Source: Collinsella sp. AF02-46-1 (GTDB lineage Bacteria; Actinomycetota; Coriobacteriia; Coriobacteriales; Coriobacteriaceae). Taken from it: DNA of 5,298 bases. A program made the position numbers and the translations under genes. Below the pieces are notes generated by a model. It saw only the letters and a program-made list of their open reading frames with translations. It ran no database searches and had not been told where the DNA came from. Location: NCBI GenBank assembly GCA_934876235.1, contig CAKXKM010000005.1, positions 49,556 to 54,853 on the forward strand. Reading direction: 5' to 3'. Shown here piece after piece: positions 1 through 5,298 of this stretch. How positions within the stretch are numbered: the first letter of the stretch is position 1; every line of letters begins with the position of its first letter.

Positions 1-485
1 CCTTTGAGCTGCTGCGCGATAACGCTGACGGTTTTCCGCTCCAGATGGGCTTCGAGGTCAACCATCGAAAGCTCGTTGAGCTTGGTATCGATGCCGCGGA
101 TCACTTGCATTTCGATGGGACCAACGAGTTTCTGCTCGAGCTTTCGACGCATGCCGATGCGTATGCGTTTAGAGAGTACGAGAACACGATTTACGATTTG
201 CAGTGCCGTGGCTACCAGGTGATCATCGCTCATCCTGAGCGCTATCGTGCGGTTCAAAAGGATGTAAGCGTGGCGGAGCGCCTGGTCGATATGGGCTGCA
301 AGCTGCAGGCTTCGGCGGACTTTATTGCCGGCGGTCGCTTTGGTCGCGAGAAAAAGCCGGCACAGCGCCTGTTCGATCAGAACCTGTACAGCTTCATCGC
401 GAGCGATGCCCATAACGTGGGTCATTACGACTGCCTGGCGAAGGCTCGCGCGAAGTTTAGCGTGCGCGGAGCTCATTTTCGCTAA
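1..485 (+). CDS. CpsB/YwqE-type manganese-dependent protein-tyrosine phosphatase, 3' part only
   Basis: The reading frame is open from the left edge (first full codon 3-5) to TAA at 483-485, giving about 160 residues; the N-terminus lies outside the window. Seen: GFEV with a Glu at 54-56, the phrase GTNEFLLEL, the motif IIAHPERY (His codon 231-233), a Q-x-S/G-x-FG stretch near 307-350, and IASDAHN near the end (Asp 405-407, His 411-413). Known of the family: these match the later metal-ligand motifs of the PHP-fold phosphatases CpsB, CapC and YwqE. Those enzymes dephosphorylate the tyrosine-rich tail of the bacterial tyrosine kinase (CpsD/YwqD) that controls capsule or exopolysaccharide assembly, and act in the cytoplasm. 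The first metal motif (HxH, near the N-terminus) would be upstream and cannot be checked. Inference: a capsule or exopolysaccharide locus may lie to the left. Family call is firm; the substrate is not shown by the sequence. Confidence 0.88.
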   Translation, partial: FELLRDNADGFPLQMGFEVNHRKLVELGIDAADHLHFDGTNEFLLELSTHADAYAFREYENTIYDLQCRGYQVIIAHPERYRAVQKDVSVAERLVDMGCKLQASADFIAGGRFGREKKPAQRLFDQNLYSFIASDAHNVGHYDCLAKARAKFSVRGAHFR

Positions 486-524
486 AATCTGTCCCTAACG
501 TTCGCATTGAATGAAAGGGCAGCC

Positions 525-1025
525 ATGGATATCCAACTTAAGACGGGATGCTTTGATGACGCGGCGTTGGTGCGCCGCGTCGTTTTTATGGACGAGCAGG
601 GCTACGAGAACGAGTTTGACGCTATCGACGAGGATCCGAACTGCATTCATGTGACGCTCTATGTAGACGGCGAGCTTGCCGGTTGCTCGCGCGTGTTTCC
701 CGAAGAGCTTGAGCGCGCAGCTGACGCAGAGGCTCCGATGTCGCCGGCGTGCGACTTGGACGAAGGCGTCGCGGCGGGGGAGACCTACATTATGGGGCGC
801 GTGGCCGTGCTGCCGAGCATGCGCCGTCGCGGTTTGGCGAGCAAGATTGTCGAGGCCAGTGATACGTGCGCGCGTGATGCCGGCGCCAAGCTCATTAAGC
901 TGCACGCGCAGGAATACGTGCTACCACTCTATGCCAAGGCGGGTTACACGCAGATTGCCCCGGTGGACTACGAAGACGAGGGCCAGCCCCATGCCTGGAT
1001 GGCCAAGCGCGTAGATGGCAGATAG
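525..1025 (+). CDS. GNAT-family N-acetyltransferase (YjcF/ElaA-like)
   Basis: A 166-residue protein. I chose the ATG at 525 because GAAAGGG (513-519) sits five bases before it as a ribosome binding site; a TTG at 507 is in frame but has no such site. Seen: an N-terminal VRRVVFMDEQGY segment, then IDEDPNCIHVTLY and GELAGCSRVF, a central YIMGRVAVLPSMRRRGLASK and, further on, IKLHAQEYVLPLYAKAGY. Known of the family: the RRRGLAS stretch is motif A of GNAT enzymes, which binds the acetyl-CoA pyrophosphate, and LHAQ...LYAKAGY is the typical motif B region of the YjcF/ElaA subgroup. The acceptor substrate is unknown for most of this subgroup and cannot be read here. The gap to the upstream phosphatase is only 39 bases with no terminator, so co-transcription is possible; a TAAAAT at 483-488 could be a weak -10 box but has no clear -35. 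No signal peptide or membrane segment is visible, so it should be cytoplasmic. Confidence 0.88.
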   Translation: MDIQLKTGCFDDAALVRRVVFMDEQGYENEFDAIDEDPNCIHVTLYVDGELAGCSRVFPEELERAADAEAPMSPACDLDEGVAAGETYIMGRVAVLPSMRRRGLASKIVEASDTCARDAGAKLIKLHAQEYVLPLYAKAGYTQIAPVDYEDEGQPHAWMAKRVDGR

Positions 1026-1063
1026 GGACGTTCCTTTTCTGTCGGCAGTCGGGGACACTCCTT
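1025..1063. repeat. Short direct repeat of a GGGAC-N-N-TCCTT motif after the acetyltransferase
   Basis: GGGACGTTCCTT (1025-1036) recurs as GGGACACTCCTT (1052-1063), identical at 10 of 12 positions and 27 bases apart. It starts in the stop codon of the acetyltransferase gene. GTCGG also occurs twice between them (1041-1045 and 1048-1052). The pattern resembles an intergenic repeat unit, but no copy number can be established from this window. There is no T-run or strong hairpin, so it does not look like a terminator. Confidence 0.4.
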
Positions 1064-1110
1064 GGCAATTGGCGCATCGGAGCGCACGGCATACAGTTTT
1101 TCGATTCCGT

Positions 1111-1142
1111 ATGTATATATGCGCGCTAATGGGTTATAAAAT
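1111..1142 (+). promoter_or_regulatory. Candidate promoter for htpG
   Basis: This AT-rich island stands out in a GC-rich surrounding: TGTATATAT at 1112-1120 and TATAAAAT at 1135-1142. TATAAA (1135-1140) is a good -10 box and would start RNA near 1147, giving a leader of about 80 bases. There is no good -35; the hexamer at the expected distance is TGTATA. I see no CIRCE (TTAGCACTC/GAGTGCTAA) or HAIR-type (CTTGAGT/ACTCAAG) operator, so known HrcA or HspR control is not supported by the sequence. Confidence 0.35.
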
Positions 1143-1170
1143 CTAAGTCTGAACATAGCAGGTCTGCGAT

Positions 1171-1196
1171 ACGGCTCGGGCGACCGGGCCGTTTTT
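1171..1196 (+). terminator. Intrinsic terminator-type hairpin inside the region leading to htpG
   Basis: ACGGCTCGG (1171-1179) pairs with CCGGGCCGT (1184-1192) over nine base pairs with one G-U wobble, closed by a GCGA tetraloop of the GNRA class and followed by TTTTT (1192-1196). This is the form of a rho-independent terminator on the + strand. It ends only 30 bases before the htpG start codon. It could end the acetyltransferase transcript, but the only promoter-like sequence seen lies upstream of it, so htpG RNA may have to read through it. GTCTGC (1162-1167) can also pair with GCGGAC (1197-1202), extending the hairpin. Confidence 0.7.
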
Positions 1197-1220
1197 GCGG
1201 ACGGGGGTAGCGCGAAAGGA
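1192..1220 (+). promoter_or_regulatory. htpG ribosome binding site, with possible pairing to the upstream U-tract
   Basis: GAAAGGA (1214-1220) lies six bases before the ATG at 1227 and fixes the htpG start. The segment UUUUUGCG (1192-1199) can pair with CGCGAAAG (1211-1218): eight pairs, two of them G-U, around an 11-base loop. This would cover the 5' half of the ribosome binding site and resembles the layout of fourU RNA thermometers, in which a run of U pairs with the binding site. The binding site is seen directly; the thermometer role is only a hypothesis. Confidence 0.5.
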
Positions 1221-1226
1221 CTGCAC

Positions 1227-3251
1227 ATGCGTCAATTTAAGACCGAGAGCAAAAAACTGCTCGACCTCATGATCAACTCCATCTACACCAATAAGGAAAT
1301 CTTCCTGCGCGAGCTTATCTCTAACGCAAGCGACGCCGTCGACAAGCTCAACTTTAAGAGCCTGCAGGACCCGAGCGTCAAACTCGACCAGGGCGACCTG
1401 GCTATTCGCGTCTCCTTTGATAAAGACGCCCGCACCATTACTATCTCGGATAACGGCATTGGCATGACCGCCGAGGAGCTCGAGCGCAATCTGGGCACCA
1501 TCGCCCATTCCGGCTCCGAGGAGTTTAAGACCGAGAACGCCGAGCAGCAGGGTTCGGATGTCGATATCATCGGTCAGTTTGGCGTGGGCTTCTACTCGGC
1601 CTTTATGGTCGCTAGCCATGTAAAGGTCGTGAGCCGCGCTTATGGCGAGGACGTCGCCCATGTGTGGGAATCCGACGGTCTTGAGGGCTACACCATCGAG
1701 GACGGCGAGCGCGCCGAGCACGGTACCGATGTCATCCTGACGCTGCGTGAGAACGAGAAGCTCGACGCCGACGGCGAGGCCGAGACCTATGATCGCTTCC
1801 TGACCGAGTGGGGCCTCAAGAGCCTGATTCAGCAGTACAGCAACTATGTGCGCTACCCGATTCAGATGATGGTGAGCAAGAGCCGCCAGAAACCCAAGCC
1901 CGAGGACGCCGGCGACGATTACAAGCCCGAGTACGAGGACTACCAGGAGCTCGAGACCATCAACTCCATGACGCCGATCTGGAAAAAGCGCAGCTCCGAT
2001 GTTGAGCAGAAGGATTACAACGAGTTCTACAAGTCCACGTTCCATGACTTTGACGATCCCGCGCGCACTATCAGTTTCCATGCCGAGGGTACGCTTGAGT
2101 ACGATGCGCTGCTGTTTGTGCCGGGTCGCGCCCCGTTCGATCTGTACAGCAAGGACTACGAGAAGGGCCTGGCGCTCTACAGCTCCAACGTGCTGATTAT
2201 GGAGAAGTGCGACGACCTGCTGCCCGACTACTACAACTTTGTGCGCGGTGTCGTGGACTCTGCCGACGTGACGCTCAATATTTCGCGTGAGACGCTGCAG
2301 CAGAACCGTCAGCTCAAGGCCATTGCCAAGCGTGTCGAGAAGAAGATCACCGCTGACCTTGAGGATATGCGTGACAACGACCGCGAGGCCTATGAGAAGT
2401 TCTTTGAGAACTTTGGCCGCGGCCTTAAGTATGGCATCTATTCGAGCTATGGCATGAAGGCCGATGAGCTCGCCGACCTGCTGCTGTTCTGGTCTGCCAA
2501 GGAGCAGAAGATGATCACCCTTGCCGAGTATGCCAAGGGCATGCCCGAGGGCCAGAAGGCAATCTACTATGCCGCCGGCGATTCGCGCGAGCGTCTGGCC
2601 AAGATGCCCGTCGTGAAGGGCGTGCTCGACCGCGGCTACGATGTACTGCTGCTGACGCAGGACGTGGATGAGTTTACCTTCCAGGCCATGCGTGAGTACG
2701 TGGCTGCCGATATGCCCAAGGTCTACGAGGATGACGCTGCTCGCGAGGCTGCCGAGAAGGCGGTTGCCGATGGCGCCGAACCTGAGGTCGAAGATCGTCA
2801 CCTGGAGCTTAAGAACGTCGCGACTGGCGATCTTGACTTGGCGACCGATGACGAGAAGAAGGAGGCCGAGGACGCCACCAAGGAGAACGAGGGCCTCTTT
2901 AACGCCATGAAGGAGGCGCTCGGCGACAAGGTCGAGAAGGTTGCCGTCTCCGCGCGCCTGACCGATGCCCCCGCCTGCATCACCACCGAGGGCCTGCTTT
3001 CGCTTGAGATGGAGAAGGTGCTCCAGAAGGGTCCCGAGGGTACGCCCGACGGTATGCCCAAGAGCCAGCGCGTACTCGAGCTCAACGCCAAGCATCCGGT
3101 CTTTGCCAAGCTCGTCGCTGCTCAGAAGGCGGGCGACGCCGACAAGATCAAGCAGTACTCCGGCCTGCTCTATGACCAGGCCCTGCTGGTCGAGGGCATT
3201 CTGCCCGAGGACCCCGTGGCCTTCGCGGCAGCTGTCTGCAACTTGATGTAG
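1227..3251 (+). CDS. htpG: Molecular chaperone HtpG (bacterial Hsp90)
   Basis: A 674-residue ATP-dependent cytosolic chaperone of the Hsp90 family that helps fold and remodel client proteins. The ATG is fixed by a strong ribosome binding site (1214-1220) and the N-terminus (MRQFKTESKKLLDLMIN) fits the family start. Seen: the N-terminal ATPase domain with FLRELISNASDA (general-base Glu29, Mg-binding Asn33), ISDNGIGM (Asp75, adenine contact) and the lid glycines in IGQFGVGFYSAF (Gly116-Gly121). The middle domain has EFYKSTFHDFDDP, VPGRAPFDLY and LNISRETLQQNR, where Arg354 corresponds to the phosphate-contacting Arg of yeast Hsp90 (R380). The C-terminal dimerisation domain includes VSARLTDAPACI and DQALLVEGILPEDP. 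There is no MEEVD tail, as usual in bacteria. Oddity: it is about 50 residues longer than E. coli HtpG (624), largely through an acidic, Ala-rich insert near residues 492-527. It is probably monocistronic, with its own leader and a hairpin after the stop. Confidence 0.98.
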   Translation: MRQFKTESKKLLDLMINSIYTNKEIFLRELISNASDAVDKLNFKSLQDPSVKLDQGDLAIRVSFDKDARTITISDNGIGMTAEELERNLGTIAHSGSEEFKTENAEQQGSDVDIIGQFGVGFYSAFMVASHVKVVSRAYGEDVAHVWESDGLEGYTIEDGERAEHGTDVILTLRENEKLDADGEAETYDRFLTEWGLKSLIQQYSNYVRYPIQMMVSKSRQKPKPEDAGDDYKPEYEDYQELETINSMTPIWKKRSSDVEQKDYNEFYKSTFHDFDDPARTISFHAEGTLEYDALLFVPGRAPFDLYSKDYEKGLALYSSNVLIMEKCDDLLPDYYNFVRGVVDSADVTLNISRETLQQNRQLKAIAKRVEKKITADLEDMRDNDREAYEKFFENFGRGLKYGIYSSYGMKADELADLLLFWSAKEQKMITLAEYAKGMPEGQKAIYYAAGDSRERLAKMPVVKGVLDRGYDVLLLTQDVDEFTFQAMREYVAADMPKVYEDDAAREAAEKAVADGAEPEVEDRHLELKNVATGDLDLATDDEKKEAEDATKENEGLFNAMKEALGDKVEKVAVSARLTDAPACITTEGLLSLEMEKVLQKGPEGTPDGMPKSQRVLELNAKHPVFAKLVAAQKAGDADKIKQYSGLLYDQALLVEGILPEDPVAFAAAVCNLM

Positions 3252-3286
3252 TTCGGGGATACGGCACCGTAACTAGATTAGAACGA

Positions 3287-3346
3287 GAGTGGATAATCTC
3301 CCACTTTTGGCTCGAATGCGGGCTTGAAGTGGGAGATTTTCCACTC
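3287..3346 (+). terminator. Large near-perfect hairpin after htpG; terminator or extragenic palindrome
   Basis: The arm at 3287-3306 (GAGTGGATAATCTCCCACTT) is the reverse complement of 3327-3346 at 19 of 20 positions, the one mismatch being T3294 against T3339. The 20-base loop folds further: GCTCG (3310-3314) pairs with CGGGC (3319-3323) around AATG. On the + strand the inner 11-bp stem is followed by TTTT (3337-3340), so it could terminate htpG RNA, 35 bases after the stop codon. The outer arms go beyond what a terminator needs, which points instead or also to a mobile or repetitive palindrome. Confidence 0.55.
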
Positions 3347-3361
3347 TTGTTTCCATTTGAA

Positions 3362-3445
3362 TGATCCCTTGAGGACGGAGGAAAACCGACCACCAGCGGG
3401 TCGGTCAGATCAGGTGAACCGTTTTCCTCCGTCCCCAAGGGATCA
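3362..3445. repeat. Long inverted repeat with 25-base arms and an internal hairpin
   Basis: The arm at 3362-3386 (beginning TGATCCCTTG and ending GGACGGAGGAAAAC) is matched by the reverse complement of 3421-3445 at 24 of 25 positions, the one mismatch being A3372 against C3435. The region between the arms holds its own perfect 7-bp stem, ACCGACC (3385-3391) with GGTCGGT (3399-3405), around a 7-base loop; its first two bases overlap the 5' outer arm. No T-run follows on either side. The form suits a palindromic extragenic repeat or a small non-autonomous mobile element rather than a plain terminator. No coding sequence is credible across it. Confidence 0.65.
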
Positions 3446-3464
3446 ATTATTTGTCGGGGTTGTG

Positions 3465-3544
3465 GTTTTGCGACCTGCTGAAATTAAAGATACTGTACAA
3501 CTGTACGCTAACTCATCTTCGTAGTATATTGCTACCCGCAAAAC
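3465..3544 (+). promoter_or_regulatory. Possible promoter and inverted repeats upstream of yhgE
   Basis: This is the gene-free stretch between the large palindromes and the yhgE leader hairpin. GTTTTGCG (3465-3472) has its exact reverse complement CGCAAAAC at 3537-3544. Inside lie CTGTAC repeated in tandem (3493-3498 and 3501-3506, two bases apart) and a small imperfect stem GTAGTA/TGCTAC (3521-3535) containing the -10-like TATATT (3525-3530). The -35 candidate at the matching distance (TGTACG) is poor. The promoter reading is weak; the repeats are seen directly. Confidence 0.3.
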
Positions 3545-3549
3545 TCAAT

Positions 3550-3591
3550 ACCATTGTGCTCTGAGGCGCTAAAGCGCCTACGTACAATGGT
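3550..3591 (+). repeat. Two-tier hairpin in the yhgE leader region
   Basis: ACCATTGT (3550-3557) pairs with ACAATGGT (3584-3591), and inside it AGGCGCT (3564-3570) pairs with AGCGCCT (3573-3579). Two further pairs (one G-U) extend the outer stem, leaving a small internal loop. There is no T-run after it, so a terminator is unlikely. It ends 46 bases before the chosen yhgE start and could be part of its mRNA leader or a protein-binding palindrome. Confidence 0.5.
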
Positions 3592-3637
3592 TGTCGATAG
3601 TACGATTTGATTCAACGACAGGATGGATGGTCCAAGC

Positions 3638-5298
3638 GTGAGTCTCGGCAGCAAACTATCCGATGCAAAGGTCTCCTTTGCGATATTCAAGCGCGACATT
3701 AAGCGACTGCTCGTGAACCCCGTCGCCTTAGTGGTTACCCTCGGCGTGTGCGTTATTCCCTCGCTGTATGCCTGGTACAACATCGTGGCCAACTGGGATC
3801 CGTACGGAAACACCCAGGGTATCAAGATTGCCATCGCCAACAACGATCAGGGCACCCAAAACGACCTGGTGGGCGAGCTCAACGCGGGCGACAAGGTCGT
3901 CGATCGGCTCAAGGAGAACGAACAGCTGGGCTGGACCTTCGTCGATTCGGCGGCCGATGCCAAGGAGGGCGTCGAGAGCGGTGAGTACTATGCGGCCATC
4001 GTAATCCCCAAGAACTTCTCGGACAATCTGGTTTCGATGCTCGACGGCAACTACCGTCAGCCCAAGCTTACGTACTACGTCAATGAGAAGAAGAGCGCCA
4101 TTGCGCCCAAGGTTACCGACACCGGTGCAAGCACCATCGAGGAGCAGATCAACTCGGAATTTGTCTCCACGGTGGGCGAAACCGTTGCCAGTATTGCCAA
4201 AGATGCCGGAGTCGATTTAAAGGACAAGGCAACCCAGACTCAGGATTCGTTGGCAAGTTCTGTCTCCGGGGCATCCGATACCTTGGGCGAGGTGCGTGAT
4301 TCGATTGGCGACATGAATGCCGCCATCGATAAGACGAGTGGCGCTATCGCCTCGGCTGATGCGGCACTTGCCGGCCTGCAGGGTCAGGCGCCGTCACTGA
4401 CGCAAGCGATTTCTCAGGGCAATGACCTGCTGGGCGAGGCCCGCACTACGGCAGGCAACTCTATCGCCTCACTCTCCAAGGCGCTCTCGGAAGGCAGCCT
4501 TGCGCTTACCAAGACGTCGGCCTCCGCGAACGCTGCCGTCGGCAAGTTGACGGGCGCGGTCACATCTACGACCACCCGTATCGACAACTCGCTTGAGTCT
4601 CTCCAAGCGACGATCGACCACAATAAGGCCGTTATCGGGCACTTGGAGATTCTCGCCAACGACACGTCGACAGGTTCCGAGGGAATTGACGCGCGCATTG
4701 TATCGACCATCGATTTGCTTCGAGAGCAGAATGAAAAGCTTCAGAGCGTCAAGGACGGTCTGTCTGCGCAGTCGAGCGCCATGGCGAATGACGCCGCGGC
4801 TGTTTCGGGCGCCAGCGACGCTATCAATAACGCAATTCAGACCGGTGCGACCAACCTTGGCCAGGCCCAGGCGAATCTGGGTCAAAACGCGCTGCCGAAG
4901 GTCTCGAACGCGCTCGATTCCTTTGCCGCCGTCTCGGGTGATCTGACGGGAATCGTATCTGGCCTCACGCCCACGATCGCAAGCGCGCGCGGTACGCTTT
5001 CGCAGCTTAACGCTACGCTCGGTCAGGCCAAGACCACGCTGTCCCAGACCGATGCCTCGCTTGCCAAGGTCCAGGACAAGCTCGCAACCGCCGCCAACGA
5101 CATCGCGGCGCTACAGACCTCCGAGTCCATGGGCGAGCTGGCCGGCCTGATGGGCGTCGACGTCGATGACGTTGCAGACTTCATGGCATCTCCGGTCGAG
5201 CTGACCTCAAAGTCAATTTATCCGGTCAAGAGCTTTGGTTCGGGCATTGCCCCGTTCTATACCAATCTGGCGCTGTGGGTGGGCGGCTACGTGCTTAT
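3638..5298 (+). CDS. YhgE/Pip-family membrane protein, cut by the right edge
   Basis: About 553 residues are visible and the frame is open to the window end. I chose GTG 3638 because GATGG (3626-3630) precedes it by seven bases; ATG 3623 is in frame (five extra residues) but lacks a ribosome binding site, and TGA at 3608 closes the frame upstream. Seen: a basic N-terminus (FKRDIKRLLVNP), one membrane segment at about residues 29-51 ending IPSLYAWYNIVANWDPYG, then IKIAIANNDQGT and YYAAIVIPKNFSDNL. A long Ala/Ser/Thr/Leu-rich, probably coiled-coil region follows (about 185-500). The visible end is YPVKSFGSGIAPFYTNLALWVGGY (from residue 528), which begins the C-terminal multi-pass domain. Known of the family: both ends are hallmarks of YhgE/Pip proteins, related to EsaA and to the ABC-2 membrane fold; Pip of Lactococcus is needed for infection by phage c2. 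The cellular job is otherwise poorly defined. The missing part should hold about five membrane segments. Confidence 0.9.
   Translation, partial: MSLGSKLSDAKVSFAIFKRDIKRLLVNPVALVVTLGVCVIPSLYAWYNIVANWDPYGNTQGIKIAIANNDQGTQNDLVGELNAGDKVVDRLKENEQLGWTFVDSAADAKEGVESGEYYAAIVIPKNFSDNLVSMLDGNYRQPKLTYYVNEKKSAIAPKVTDTGASTIEEQINSEFVSTVGETVASIAKDAGVDLKDKATQTQDSLASSVSGASDTLGEVRDSIGDMNAAIDKTSGAIASADAALAGLQGQAPSLTQAISQGNDLLGEARTTAGNSIASLSKALSEGSLALTKTSASANAAVGKLTGAVTSTTTRIDNSLESLQATIDHNKAVIGHLEILANDTSTGSEGIDARIVSTIDLLREQNEKLQSVKDGLSAQSSAMANDAAAVSGASDAINNAIQTGATNLGQAQANLGQNALPKVSNALDSFAAVSGDLTGIVSGLTPTIASARGTLSQLNATLGQAKTTLSQTDASLAKVQDKLATAANDIAALQTSESMGELAGLMGVDVDDVADFMASPVELTSKSIYPVKSFGSGIAPFYTNLALWVGGYVL

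Noticed and set aside
495..905. A 136-codon frame on the - strand opposite the acetyltransferase
   Set aside because: The + strand frame carries clear GNAT motifs and a ribosome binding site; the reverse frame shows no family features.
1026..1226. A CIRCE or HspR/HAIR heat-shock operator upstream of htpG
   Set aside because: Neither the TTAGCACTC/GAGTGCTAA nor the CTTGAGT/ACTCAAG inverted repeat is present in recognisable form.
1143..3095. A 650-codon open frame on the - strand opposite htpG
   Set aside because: It lies almost wholly antisense to a certain htpG gene. Its product is a Leu/Val/Gly/His-rich low-complexity string with no recognisable domain, as expected when GC-rich codons are read in reverse.
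3148..3438. A 96-codon - strand frame over the htpG end and the palindromes
   Set aside because: It overlaps the conserved C-terminus of HtpG and is otherwise made of repeat arms.
3287..3445. A CRISPR array
   Set aside because: The two palindromes have unrelated sequences and there is no regular repeat-spacer pattern or cas gene.
3324..3524. A 66-codon + strand frame in the htpG-yhgE gap
   Set aside because: It runs through both large palindromes, and the translation simply reflects the repeat arms; there is no convincing ribosome binding site or homology.
4469..4885. Frames on both strands inside the yhgE central region
   Set aside because: They are shadows of the long yhgE frame, which has the family's conserved N- and C-terminal motifs in one continuous frame.

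Overview
The window looks like a chromosomal stretch from a moderately GC-rich Gram-positive bacterium. The protein set (a CpsB-type phosphatase, a YhgE/Pip membrane protein, and an HtpG with an acidic insert) and the GC-rich codons would fit an actinobacterial gut lineage such as the Coriobacteriia (Collinsella-like). That placement is inference from gene style, not from a database comparison.

All four genes supported here lie on the + strand. From the left edge to 485 is the 3' end of a CpsB/YwqE-type PHP-fold tyrosine phosphatase. After a 39-base gap comes a small GNAT acetyltransferase (525-1025). A 201-base intergenic region (1026-1226) holds a short repeated motif, an AT-rich promoter-like island, a textbook intrinsic terminator hairpin, and a strong ribosome binding site that can pair with the terminator's U-tract. 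It leads into htpG (1227-3251), the Hsp90-family chaperone. A second, longer intergenic region (3252-3637) is dominated by two large near-perfect inverted repeats (3287-3346 and 3362-3445) and a smaller two-tier hairpin (3550-3591). It ends at the start of a YhgE/Pip-family membrane protein that is cut by the right edge (3638-5298).

The genes do not form one obvious pathway. CpsB and the acetyltransferase may share a transcript. htpG appears to be its own unit with a structured leader, and yhgE is separated from it by palindrome-rich DNA. I found no phage, defence, CRISPR or tRNA/rRNA features and no convincing new multi-gene system. The most unusual material is non-coding: the htpG leader, where a terminator sits just before the ribosome binding site, and the paired large palindromes downstream of htpG.
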